A stretch of 18,895 bases of DNA from Haplosporangium gracile. Lineage: Eukaryota > Mortierellomycota > Mortierellomycetes > Mortierellales > Mortierellaceae. Made by a program: the position numbers and the translations under genes. Below the pieces are notes generated by a model. It saw only the letters and a list, made by a program, of their open reading frames with translations. It was not told where the DNA came from and did no database searches. Positions within the stretch are counted from its first letter, which is position 1; every line of letters begins with the position of its first letter. The stretch spans positions 5,364-24,258 of the forward strand of contig JAAAUF010000645.1 in the NCBI GenBank assembly GCA_015499985.1. Direction: 5' to 3'. Of the stretch, positions 7,048 through 18,895 are shown piece by piece.

Positions 7048-9462
7048 TTATTCGACCTGAGGAAAGAAAAAAGTGCAGAACAAAGAGGACGAAAAAAAAG
7101 AAGCGATACCGATAAGTCGACGACGATGATCGAGCGTCATATAGTTGTTCATGAACCAGATATTCCTAAACACCCAATCGTCCTCGTTGCTCTTGGCGGC
7201 CTGGATTCCCTAGAAGTAGAGATTGAAACTCCTGCCGATGACGGGAACACGTTCCCGGAAGAGGTCCTGACCTCGGACTTTGAACTTGTTGGTCAGTGTC
7301 CATTCACCTGTGGTCGTGATGTTTCCTTTTGTGAAGGATACGGATGTTGACGCTGAGACTGAGGCTGAATTGTTGTCGGATGAATGAGGGTATTCCTGAG
7401 GGAGAAGCGGTGTCATCGTTACTGTTGACGACGGTCTCTGGAGTAGGAGTAGGTTTATCAAGCTGCGGCCCCAGATCGAACCAGAGATCAACCTTTCCCA
7501 AATCACACGACACTGTATATAGACCCGACAAGTAACTGTATCCAGAATACCATCCAAAGAGATAATTATGAGTAAACTGATACGTCCTGTGCGCGACCTG
7601 GGGGCGGAACCAGAATAATATTCGTGAAAAGTATCAAAAATTTATATTCGGCACACTGATGCCTGTCCCGGTCCCAACTCTCGAATCAACTTGGTCAAAT
7701 CGTCTGTTTGTTTCGAGTGCTTTTATCCTTGAGTTCAATGGATTTGTCGGTGATGACTGTAAGGGGGTGGATAGGTGTGGAGCAGTATGGGGAGCCCGCG
7801 GGGACCTGGTAGTAGGATAGGGAGCCTGTGTAGCGGGCTCGGTCTTAACCGCCAAAGGTGAGTTCTCCGCCTTGGTTGCCTGCTCCTAGCCCAGAAGCCC
7901 ACTTCTGAACACATAGCATTTTGCGTTGATCAGATTGTCTACCAGTGTCGGGCCATCTACATCGAGTTTGTAGTCCGAGGAACAGAGCAAATTGGTTAGT
8001 TTACATTGGGTGAATCAGGTAACAATTTGAATCAAATAATTGCGCGGCGTGCAAACATTCTAGAGGTTCAAAAGAATAGGTGTACAGCACATGCCATTGA
8101 AGGTGAGGTCCATGAGTCTAAGCCCAAAAGACCTATTCAATCCCATTCTCCTTAACGCCCTTCAATAAATTCGCAAACCCAATCACCTGTCGATCCACCA
8201 CAAACCCAGCAACCTGCACCATATCCGTCGCCAACTTCCACTTCACCGCCGACCCATGACTCAATTCGAGATGTCATGAAATATTAAGAGCGGATTTAAA
8301 GGTACTAGACTGTTCGATGTGGAAGCCTCGTCGGGTGGTGATGGAACAAGAATTGTTCTGGGAACAATTTGCCTTGACGGGGAGTTACCCGTGTGTCGGA
8401 GGAGCCAATGTCGAATTCGAGGCTGAAGTATTGGCTTGATGTACCAATTCCTACTTGTCCCACGAGCTATTATTTAGAAAAGAGAGGTGATAAGGAAAGG
8501 AGAAGGAGGGAGAGGAGAATGTTGGAGGGTGATGGTAAAGCGTAGTCTCTTTGCTCGCGTCCATAGCAGCAAAAGAAAAAAAAATCAGAAACTTGCGGCG
8601 ACTTCAGAGGAGTTATACTCGATGGGAACACGTTCAGAGTCAATGGCCTTGGACCGACGCGACGATGTAGAATCGAACTGTGCCAACTGCATCACCGACT
8701 CAACCATGCTATGCTTCTCCTTCTTGTCCGCCCCGCCACCTTTGTGACCCTGCCGATTATTTTCATCCTTCAGCTTGTCGTCGCCATCATCATCGTCACC
8801 TCTGTATATACCATACTCCTTGTCCTTCTTATTGTCCTCTGCCCTGAAAGCCGACTGAGATCCCTGCCAATTTTGCTACTACCGTTCATCCTGCTTTTGC
8901 CCTAGCTCTAACCTCTGCTCCTGGACCTGCGCTTGCAGTTGCGTCCGCCCCCTCAGGCGTCTCAACACCCTGGACGGGATCCTAAGCAACCACTGCTCCA
9001 AACTAAACGCCTTTTCCTCCTCCGTCACCTTCTCTTGGTCTTGCTGTTGTTGCTGTTCCTATTGCTGTTTTCGCTCGAGCTCCGAAATGAACGGTTGAGA
9101 GTATTGCGCGAGTGCTTGTTGGACTTGATGATCTGTCCGGTCTGTCTCCTCTGCGCGTAACCACCCTATCCAGCTCAACTCTGGTCCACTCGTTCATCGA
9201 TCCCCCTGAGATATCAGGAGCATTAGTTTGTGTACGATTTTAGTGGGTCTGATGGGGGGTTTTCATAGATCTGGAGAAAGAACCTCAGCGTGGAACGTTT
9301 TTTTTTTTTTGTTCCTTTGATAGAATGTCGGTGTTTTGAATGACAAGCTCGTTTGTCGCCTACTTACCGATGCAAATCTGGCGCAGAGACAGAGGCAGAG
9401 GAGGCGGAGAGTGAGAAGGCAGAGGCGACGACCACCAGACTTGGGAGTGCTGTCGTTTTCAT
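7048..9462 (-). pseudogene. Decayed secreted aspartic protease (pepsin-like, family A1)
   Basis: Reading the minus strand from 9462, several pieces of a pepsin-like enzyme appear in the right order. A signal-peptide exon (9462-9368, MKTTALPSLVVVASAFSLSA..) ends in a perfect GTAAGT donor. A propeptide frame follows (about 9180-8580), ending ERVPIEYNSSE. An acceptor (CTAAATAATAG, near 8467) precedes VGQVGIGTSSQYFSLEFDIGSSD (about 8463-8395), which is the first catalytic motif with DTGSS changed to DIGSS. In other frames come SSTFKSALN, LATDMVQVAGFVVDRQVIGFA (about 8230-8170), GLLGLDS, PTLVDNLINAKCYVF and GGELTFGG (about 7849-7871), then ARYTG. The C-terminal lobe gives LYTVSCDLGKVDLWFDLG and finally WVFRNIWFMNNYMTLD before the stop at 7048-7050. 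At least six in-frame stops and several frame changes break it, so no intact enzyme can be made by simple splicing. The second DTG triad is not recognisable as intact. Identity rests on motif order, not on a search. Confidence 0.85.
9368..9462 (-). other. Signal-peptide exon of the protease pseudogene
   Basis: Starting at the ATG complementary to 9460-9462, 31 codons read Met-Lys-Thr-Thr, then a Leu/Val/Ala core and a small-residue SASASVSA-like cleavage region ending APDLH, followed by a GTAAGT donor (9367-9362). This is a textbook secretory leader. A TATATC element lies 74-79 nt upstream (9536-9541), so the 5' end and possibly the promoter survive better than the enzyme body. Confidence 0.7.
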
Positions 9463-10093
9463 ATCTGATTAGCTGGGATTGTCTTTGATTGGGAGGATAG
9501 GAGAAAATATGTCCCCTTCAAGTTAGAGTCGCGTTGATATAGGAAAGAACAAAAAAAAAAAAAAAAATCTAGTTTAGCAGGTAAAAAAGAAGGGTCCTTG
9601 ACTGTGAACAAAAAAGAAAAAAGGCGCGAAAAGGTGCAATGAGTAAAAAGAATACACAATGAAAAGAGATGGTGTGTTAGTTATGGCTAAAATAGTGGAA
9701 AAGCAGACAAATGTGAGGATGTCAAGTCCAAGGATATAAAAAATCATTTTTTTCTATGCAGAGAAAGCAGGAGGACAATTAGGGGCTGAGAATTCCGAAT
9801 TCACACATTGTCGACCGTTTGGCGTTCTTTATTACTTTACAGCAGCATATCTCGCGAACCACAGAGGAGGGTGGTCAATATTACATGAGAACAAAAAGGG
9901 GGGATAAAGAAGTGGGGAGTGACGACAACGACAGAGAACATCATAGCTGCCGATGCATGCGAGCATACAGCGTATGGTTTGTTTGCAATGTTTTTTTTGT
10001 TTGTATTTTTGAATATATATAATATATATGAATGTTTGTGATAAAAAGTACAACTACATAAAAGAAAAAGAGAACAAAGGAAAACCCAAAGAC
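9463..10093. other. Intergenic region, no gene seen
   Basis: It holds the upstream side of the protease pseudogene and the 3' flank of the DAHP synthase gene. Visible items are an A18-like homopolymer (about 9550-9567), a doubled GAATTC separated by one base (9790-9802), and an AT-rich TATATAATATATAT patch (about 10012-10030). The AT-rich patch could act as a fungal 3'-end efficiency element for the DAHP synthase transcript. Open frames here are short and A/T-driven. Confidence 0.5.
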
Positions 10094-12526
<2,433 letters not shown>

Positions 12527-12926
12527 GATGTGATATGTATCTTAGGGGGGTAAGGAGTGGTGAAGGGGAAGGTAGTTGTATTGGGAAAGTGAGGTAAAAG
12601 GAAAGAAAAGAAGCAGACTGGAGCCTATTTATCTACGAAATCAGAGTTCTCGGGCTTTCGTCGCCGAAACAAAAAAAGCGATGAGCCATCCAGTTTTTTC
12701 TCTGTGAATCACACTTTTTTTGACTGGGTGACTGTTTCTCGTGATTCATAGAATTGGCACATTCGACATTCGACATACATGGACATATACATTCGAAACA
12801 CAAAAAAAACCATAACGCGTGTTAAGAGAAAAAACAACAATGTGGAGTAACAATGCTATTGGTAGAAAAAAAAAAAAAGTTCAGCTAAGTCTAGTAATGG
12901 TAAAGAAGAAAAACGAAGCAAAGGGT
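12527..12926. promoter_or_regulatory. DAHP synthase promoter and SMC1 3' flank
   Basis: 400 nt lie between the SMC1 stop and the DAHP synthase ATG; both genes are on the minus strand. Inverted heptamers TGAATCA (12705-12711) and TGATTCA (12742-12748) sit 179 and 216 nt upstream of the ATG and resemble bZIP (Gcn4/Cpc1-type) sites with an altered centre. An ACGCGT lies at 12815-12820. A short ACATTCG reiteration is seen near 12760-12780. I see no AATAAA for SMC1. Confidence 0.45.
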
Positions 12927-15900
12927 TTACTCCTCAAACTGGTCGAGAGCAAGAGTAAGCGTCTTGCTGCTGTTGACCCCTTGGTCACGGTAGATACCTA
13001 CAAGACCCTGTCCACGCTCATACAGCGAACTCTTCAGCGAGATCACAATAAACTGCAGATCCGCCGACGCGTGGTCCTGCAAGTACTGTCCAATACGTGC
13101 AACATTCATGTTATCCAGCGCCGCATCCACCTCATCTAACACAAAGAACGGCGACGGGCGGAATGAATGGATCGCAAACAGCAGCGCCAACGCCGCCATC
13201 GTCTTCTCTCCTCCAGACAACTGGTCCATGTCCCGGAACCGCTTCAGCGGTGGCATAGCATGGTAACGAATGCCATCCAAGTACGGTTCCTCCGTATCCT
13301 CCAACGACAAGTATGCCGTGCCGCCCATAGGGAACGCAGTCGACCTCGTCAAAGACTTGTAGATCTCGTCAATCTTCTCAGAGATATGTGTGAACGCCTT
13401 CTGGAATCGGTCATAACGCTCCTGCTTCACCGCCCCAAATTGCTCCTTGATCGTCCTAGCACTCTTACGAGCCACATTGAACTCCTTGTCTGTCTGCTTC
13501 AAACGTGCCTCAACTCCATCCAATCGCTCAATCGCCTTCATATTGGGTGCCAACCGGTCAATCTCCTCACCAAGCTGTCTCAGACGGTCCAAGAACTCGT
13601 TCTCCATCTGCTCCATAGTGCCTGCCTCAGCCTGGGGGTGAAGCTGATGTTCATTCTGCGACGATGACCCAACCTGACTGTTGCTGGGAGGATGCTGAGA
13701 CCCAGACTGAGACTGTGAAAGCGAAAGGCGGTGAAGGTCCAAACCAGCTGTTCCTGTGCCTTGGCTGTGCGATGACGACGAGCTAGGCAACACCTGTCGC
13801 TGCTCCTCATCCAAATCTGTGAAATCAACGGTGATCTTCCACTCTTGGCTACGGCGGCTGTGGGATGAGCTGGTGGGAAGTCCGCTGTCGGTGTCGACAT
13901 CCATATCGTTCTCGTCTGCTGCAAAATGGCGCAATCCCTCGACGTCATCCAACGACACATCATCCAAAGATCCTTTCTCCATTGGCAGCTCAATCTGCTC
14001 CAGTCTGCATCGTCTAAAGATGGACGAACGCTCTGAATCCAACTTTTCTACCAGTGATTCCTATATGAAGCAATAAAGAAAATTCGTGAGAAAATGAGCA
14101 CAGACATTTTTTGCTTCACAGACCTAAAAATACACAAAAAGTAGAGTACCTTGACACTAATATCCTTTTGCAAGGCATCGATCTGCTTGTAAACACGTGC
14201 AACCTGCTTCTTGCTCTGGTTCACCTCGTCTGACCGAGCCTGAAGTGTCTCCTGAGCAGACACAAGATCCTCTTTGAATCTCTCAATATCCTCCCGAATA
14301 GCGGTCTGCTTGTTCTGAGTATCATCGCGCTGTCCACCATACTCGTCCAAGGTCGCCATCTCAGTCTTCAGCATGGTCTCCAGCCGTGTGAGGCGTTCCT
14401 TAGTCTCGTTCATCTGTGTGGTCTCAAACGACAGCTGGTTGCGCATCTTGGACAGTAACGTCTCAAACTTGGCTCGCTTCTCCGAGAGTTCCTGAGAACG
14501 CTTCAACTTTTGTTCCTCATACTCGCGAATGTTGGACACACCGACCTTCCGGCAAAGAGAAGCAAAGACCTCATCCTCAATCCGGGCAACGATCGCCTCG
14601 ATCCTGGAAATCTCAGCCTCTTGGACGGCTAATGCCTTTGATGACTCGTCAGCCTTGGGGCTCTTCTCTGCCAGCTCAGCCTCGATTAGCCGGAGCTCCT
14701 CTCGAATGCCGTTCAGCTTTCTCTTTGTCGCGCTCAAGTCCTCACGAGAAAAGGACAGCTTGCTCTCAATGCCGGCCAGCTCGGATCGCAAACTCTCCTC
14801 TGGAACTCCGCGCTTCTTGGATTTGGACAACTCGTTCAGCTGAGTCAAAAGGACATCACGGCGCTTCTTCAACTCATCGACAACGCGCTCATCCCACCGC
14901 TTGATGCTGGATCCAACACCTCCCTGCCCTCCTGTAATCAGACCGCTCTTGTGGAAAACGGTGCCATCCAAAGCAACAGCCTTGACCTGTTGGCCCAAGC
15001 CATAGCAGATATGCTTGGCAACCTCCATCGTGTCACAGACCAGGGCATTACCGCACACGTACTGGATAGCACGCTCAAGCGTCTCATCATACTGAACAAC
15101 ATCGATGGCCAAACGGGCTCCCTTGGACAAACTACGAAGACGATCATTGACGGGCTTGACGATAAGGGTATCCAGAGGAAGGAATGTCGCATGTCCGGAA
15201 CGCTGCTCTCTCAAAAGCTGAATGCATTCGATGGCAGTCTTTTCCCGATCGACAATAATAGCATCCAAGTTACGGCCAAGGATAACAGAAATGGCCGCGT
15301 CGTACTTTCTCTGAGTAGGTTTGCACAGATCTGACACTCTGCCTCGGACACCAGGGAAGATACGCTTAAGCGACGACAATGTCTCCTTCAACCTTTGCTC
15401 TTTTTCGGACTCGCGTTGATCCAGCTTGGCCTCCATAAGTTGGTTGAGGATGTTAGTCAGCTTCTCGTTCAGCTCAGTCTCCGTCTTTTCGATCCTGCTG
15501 CGTTCGTTGGTGAGGTTGGAGAGCTCATGCTGTGCTTTGGCCTGGTCCTGTAAGACCTTTGCAATGTGTGACTCGACATTTTTCTGGTGGTTCTGCAAGT
15601 TTTGCTCCTGCTCCGAAAGTCGGCCCTTCTTCGCCTCCAACTCTGAGACCGTTGCCTTCAGCCGGCTGTTCTCCTCCCGCTCCGTCTTGATGTTTCTCTT
15701 CAAATGACCAAGTTGCTGAGTCTGAGCAACCGTCCGCAAAGCGACCTCCTCCTTCCTATATGCAATAAAGTTGGAAGAACAGCGTTGTCAGTTCTATACC
15801 CATCATCAGCTCCGCAAATAAAATTAATTGTTCTGCCTAATCTCTAACAGCAACAAGGGAACGTACTTGGAGCTGTAGACGGCCAAATCCTCTTGATTCA

Positions 15901-17662
15901 AAGTCACTCCGCGAGCTTCCTCCTGGACCTTGGCCTCCTCCTCGAACTTAGCGGCTGCCTTTTCGAGCTGAGCGAGGTCCGCTTGCTGCTGTGAAACACT
16001 CTTAAGCTGAGCATCATATGTGTCCTTGACCATAGTCCCGTTCGCCTGAATAGACTTGATCTTCCTTGCAACATGAGCAATCTTCTCGTCCAAACTCAGA
16101 GCGTCAGGATGCTATTGAAAATTAATAACGATAAATATAAGTTAAGTTCTCGCCGAATGGATTTTGTCCGCATGGATCAACAACTAGACAGCAACGTGAA
16201 ATCTTACAAGGGCAGCGAGAGCCTTCTCACGGCTGGCGATCGCCCGCTCCTTGCTGAATGTCTTCCTCTGCGCTACAGCTTGGTTCCTCCGGGCGGTTGC
16301 TAGTGCATCTTCTAAAGCGTTCTAAAAAAATACAATTGGACAAACCACACATTAGACTTTGTCACCTCATATCATAGTAAGTAAGGACACAATCATTAAC
16401 ACTCGATACTTACAAGTTCAACTTGAGTGGTTCTGAAGGTCTGAGCCTTGCCATCGATGGCGTTCTCCGTTGTAGTAATGTTGCGCTCAATGTGGAACAG
16501 CTTCCACACCAAGTAATTCACCAACAGGTTTGCCTACAATTGGGTGATGCAGTGAGGTTAAAAAGTGTCATTCATTTTGAGTACCGGTTAACAGTAACTC
16601 TCAAAAATTCATCTCCAAGATATACCTTCTCCTCCTGCAAAGTCTCGAAGCGCTCAGCCTCAGCCTTCTGCTCCTGATACTGCTTGATCTCGGCGTTGAT
16701 GCTCTTTTTCCTGTGAAAGTTGAAGGTCGAGTTCTCGACAGCGCGCTCCTGCTCCTCCTGAAGACGCTCGTATTCCTGCTTGAGTTCCAATGATCCACTG
16801 ATTTGCTCAATAAGCTTTGTCAGATCCTTAGGGGACTGAGAAGCGATCGCCTCCACATCACCCTGTGTTGACAAACGCATAGAAAATGAGTACGTTATTA
16901 TTTGCTTCAAAAGATAACAGCAATACAGCGACTTTGACGTGATGTATACCTGAAAAACCAAAAAGTTTCTTGCTTTGACAAGAATGTTGATTTCTTGAAG
17001 CCTCTTGTCATAGTCGGCATACAGCATAACTTTTCCGTTGATCTTGTACTCGCTGACGCCAGCCATATTCACACTAGTGGAGGGCCAGAGAGAAGGTATG
17101 GTTGGTCAGCAGTTAACTAGCTGGTGATTGAATCAAAGTCAAACATAAAAGGTAAGATCAGTTACCTGCGGGTGAATTTGACTTCGGTGCCATCATTCTT
17201 TTGATACACTGCCATGACCCAGGTCTTTCTAGGGTCCGAGTCGTTAGAAGTAGCTCGGGCATTCTTGCTGGCTCCAGGTCTGGTGTTGTCATCAGTGTCG
17301 TCCGAACGGTCTCGGTAGATGAGCTCCCTGAGCTGACTCGACCGCAACTGACTTGATTTTACTCCCAGCACAAACGATATGGCATCCATCAAGTTTGATT
17401 TTCCTATCAAGTTTAACAAAGCAAATGTGAGAAAATTGGTGGCAAAAGTATTCGATTGAGTCTGGAATCCATGTGTATGTCATTCACTTCCAAAGCTGAT
17501 GGCAACACCAATGTAGGGGGTCGAGATGAAAGAGAAGAAGCAAGATGCTTTACCTGCACCGTTGGGACCGATAACGCAGGTAAAGTCGTTGAAGGGACCT
17601 ATGGTCTGATGACCCTTGTAGGACTTGAAGTTCTCGAGCTCGATGCGGTGCAGTCTCCCCAT
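12927..17662 (-). CDS. SMC1: Structural maintenance of chromosomes protein 1 (cohesin subunit)
   Basis: Exons: 17662-17554, 17403-17166, 17073-16950, 16862-16626, 16533-16414, 16321-16208, 16111-15867, 15755-14150, 14060-12927. Eight GT-AG introns of 87-150 nt join to 3927 nt, 1308 residues (most Smc1 proteins are about 1225-1260). Smc1 pairs with Smc3 and a kleisin to form the cohesin ring. The start [17 protein letters not shown] is the family's conserved N-terminus. Walker A is GPNGAGKS (32-39, spliced between exons 1 and 2). [16 protein letters not shown] and the [15 protein letters not shown] region follow, then a long coiled coil and the hinge at about 529-672 ([11 protein letters not shown] to GLITGGQGG). 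A second coiled coil precedes the C-terminal head, with ABC signature LSGGEK (about 1212-1217), Walker [13 protein letters not shown] and a D-loop. Extra length comes mainly from an Asp/Ser stretch (about 977-1002) and a Ser/Gln-rich insert (about 1021-1079) before the final coil. Confidence 0.97.
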
Positions 17663-17845
17663 CCTGACAGCTGTGTTCAATGTGTGAAGAAGAGAAGGTG
17701 CTAGTAGCTGTTTGGTAGGTGAGGATGAAAAGAGGGTGGAAGGACGTGAAGTGCGCCTTTAAAAAGTAGAGGAAGAGTGAAGAGCAGCGAGAGTGTAAAA
17801 CGAGAAAGGGGTGAGAAACAGAGCAGTGGCAACGAAGGAGAGTTT

Positions 17846-17852
17846 GTAAACA
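17846..17852 (+). promoter_or_regulatory. Forkhead-type site (GTAAACA) upstream of SMC1
   Basis: GTAAACA matches the RTAAAYA consensus of fungal forkhead factors. It lies about 185 nt upstream of the SMC1 ATG and 6 nt from an ACGCGT box. The match is exact but short, so it could occur by chance; the pairing with the cell-cycle box raises its interest. Confidence 0.4.
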
Positions 17853-17858
17853 AACCGA

Positions 17859-17864
17859 ACGCGT
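17859..17864. promoter_or_regulatory. MluI cell-cycle box (ACGCGT) upstream of SMC1
   Basis: The palindrome ACGCGT lies 197 nt upstream of the SMC1 ATG. In yeasts this element binds MBF and drives G1/S expression of replication and cohesion genes. Its function here is inference from sequence and gene identity. Confidence 0.45.
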
Positions 17865-18018
17865 TTAGCCTATTCTGTGTGCCTGACTCCTAACACAAAA
17901 TTCATTTGAAGTGAATCCAAGGCTGGGAAAAAATCGTTATTACCTTCGAAATTTATTTGTGCAATTATCAGTTATATATTGATCAATTAGCAATTAAAGA
18001 GGGTTCGCAGCTCAAATG

Positions 18019-18104
18019 TACAAAAAAGGAAGGCGTGCCGAAGCCGTGCATACTCTCAACTTACAAAAAAGGAAGGCGCACTGTGGCCGTGTGCCTCCTG
18101 GGCC
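18019..18104 (+). repeat. Two-copy imperfect tandem repeat, 43-bp period
   Basis: The sequence TACAAAAAAGGAAGGCG occurs at 18019-18035 and 18062-18078. In both copies it is followed after seven variable bases by GCCGTG. The unchanged spacing shows one duplicated unit that has since diverged. The second copy runs into a near-palindrome, CCGTTCTAGGACGG. Confidence 0.7.
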
Positions 18105-18525
18105 GTTCTAGGACGGTGTGCCTAGATGTGTGCTAAGCCATGTAATTTGGAGTGTACCATAGCCATACAATTCAATCATGGGTTTGACATCCAACTAAGG
18201 AAACCATTGCATCACAGGTTTGTTCTTTATCCTCTCACTCTTCCCCCTTCCTTCTACCTCGCGCTTTCCCTCCTCGCTCTTGCAAAAAGACGTCAATATC
18301 AGCGATAAATGTGAACACACTCAAAGTTTTATTATCCCTTGGTGAAATTGGGGATCTGGTGCTGGTTTCGGGTCCTAATTCAAGATTCTCATAGATAAAG
18401 GTCATGCTGGAGAATGCTGGAGCGACGGCGGGGTGGGGAGGTGAGGCGGCAACGGAACAAGGGAGGGTGATGGCTAGTGACAGATGGCTGATGATGGAGA
18501 CAATGGGCCGAGAAATGGACAGGGG

Positions 18526-18740
18526 AGTGTGTGTGAGAGAGAGAGAGAGTGAGAGAGAGGGAGTGGATATGTGTGTGTATTCAACAATCAATGCGTATGT
18601 TAGAGGAGTATGTCTCTATGTGCATTCGTGTCTCCATGTATATGTTGGGCGTGTGTGTTGAAGGTGTGCTTGTTATGTATCGCTGTGTATATGTTGAAAG
18701 TGTGTGTCTCTACACTGCGTATGTTGGAAGTGTGAGTGTG
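18526..18740 (+). repeat. GA/GT microsatellite and TATGTTG minisatellite
   Basis: A GT run passes into GA repeats interrupted once by GT (18526-18560). It is followed by degenerate copies of a unit like TATGTTGRARGTGTG (clear copies near 18640-18665, 18685-18705 and 18719-18735). Open frames across this segment are repeat translations, not genes. Confidence 0.65.
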
Positions 18741-18895
18741 CGCCCTACGGGCCTAGTATAGTTAAGGAAATGTGATCTGGTGCCTATGTCGACGGAACTG
18801 AAAATTCGTCGCAACGGGCTATTTTTCCGTCGCGCCCCAACCTCTTTCTTTTTGCCACCATTCCCACACCCTCCTCGCCTTTGCCACCACTCCTC

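Larger units (their letters stand above)
17663..18895. other. SMC1 upstream region and repeat-rich DNA, no convincing gene
   Basis: After the SMC1 promoter (to about 17950) come a 43-bp imperfect tandem repeat (18019-18104), a GA/GT microsatellite (about 18526-18560) and TATGTTG-type minisatellite DNA to about 18740. A short GCCC-TAC-GGGC hairpin sits near 18742-18752. CT-rich sequence ends the window (18835-18895), with TTTGCCACCA(T/C)TCC repeated twice. One minus-strand frame of 56 codons (18405-18235) has non-repetitive residues but no family I know. Confidence 0.5.

Noticed and set aside
14416..14904. Plus-strand open frame of 162 codons within SMC1
   Set aside because: It lies fully opposite the SMC1 hinge-proximal coil, whose minus-strand frame matches the family. 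The plus frame is an antisense shadow.
17663..17680. Upstream extension of SMC1 beginning NTAVRMGRL
   Set aside because: It has no ATG. The conserved Smc1 N-terminus begins at the Met encoded at 17662-17660.
18526..18761. Open frames through the GA/GT repeats
   Set aside because: They are translations of microsatellite and minisatellite repeats (RERERE, VCV runs), not genes.

Overview
The window is nuclear DNA of a filamentous fungus. Protein-coding genes are split by short GT-AG introns (mostly 87-250 nt). Intergenic and intronic DNA is rich in C/T and A tracts. The encoded proteins are typical fungal housekeeping proteins with long low-complexity inserts. Intron density and an RBM25-type splicing factor that keeps both RRM and PWI domains argue against budding yeast. 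The overall flavour (Get1, class I DAHP synthase and Smc1 sequences, secreted pepsin-like protease) suits an early-diverging lineage such as Mucoromycota/Mortierellomycotina, but that assignment is inference without a database search.

Layout, left to right. (1) 92-877, plus: 3'-terminal exon of a SUZ-domain RNA-binding protein, cut off by the window edge. (2) 4282-1170, minus: a complete six-exon RBM25-like splicing factor, convergent with gene 1. (3) 4869-6856, plus: a complete five-exon GET1, the ER receptor subunit for tail-anchored proteins, divergent from RBM25 across about 590 bp. It carries an unusual 125-residue Met/Gly/Ala-rich tail. (4) 9462-7048, minus: a decayed secreted aspartic protease (pepsin family A1) that I reconstruct as a pseudogene. 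A signal-peptide exon, a charged/Gln-rich propeptide and both lobes can be recognised, broken by stops and frameshifts. (5) 12526-10094, minus: a complete four-exon DAHP synthase (first step of the shikimate pathway) with a 951-nt intron. (6) 17662-12927, minus: a complete nine-exon SMC1 cohesin subunit of 1308 residues. (7) 17663-18895: SMC1 promoter, with a forkhead-like site beside an MluI cell-cycle box, then repeat-rich DNA with no convincing gene.

The genes do not form a pathway or cluster. They serve mRNA regulation, splicing, ER membrane-protein insertion, aromatic amino acid synthesis and chromosome cohesion. I see no mobile element, CRISPR array, rRNA or tRNA gene. All exon joins were worked out by hand from splice consensus, phase and protein-family continuity. 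Every reconstructed intact gene closes in frame from ATG to stop.
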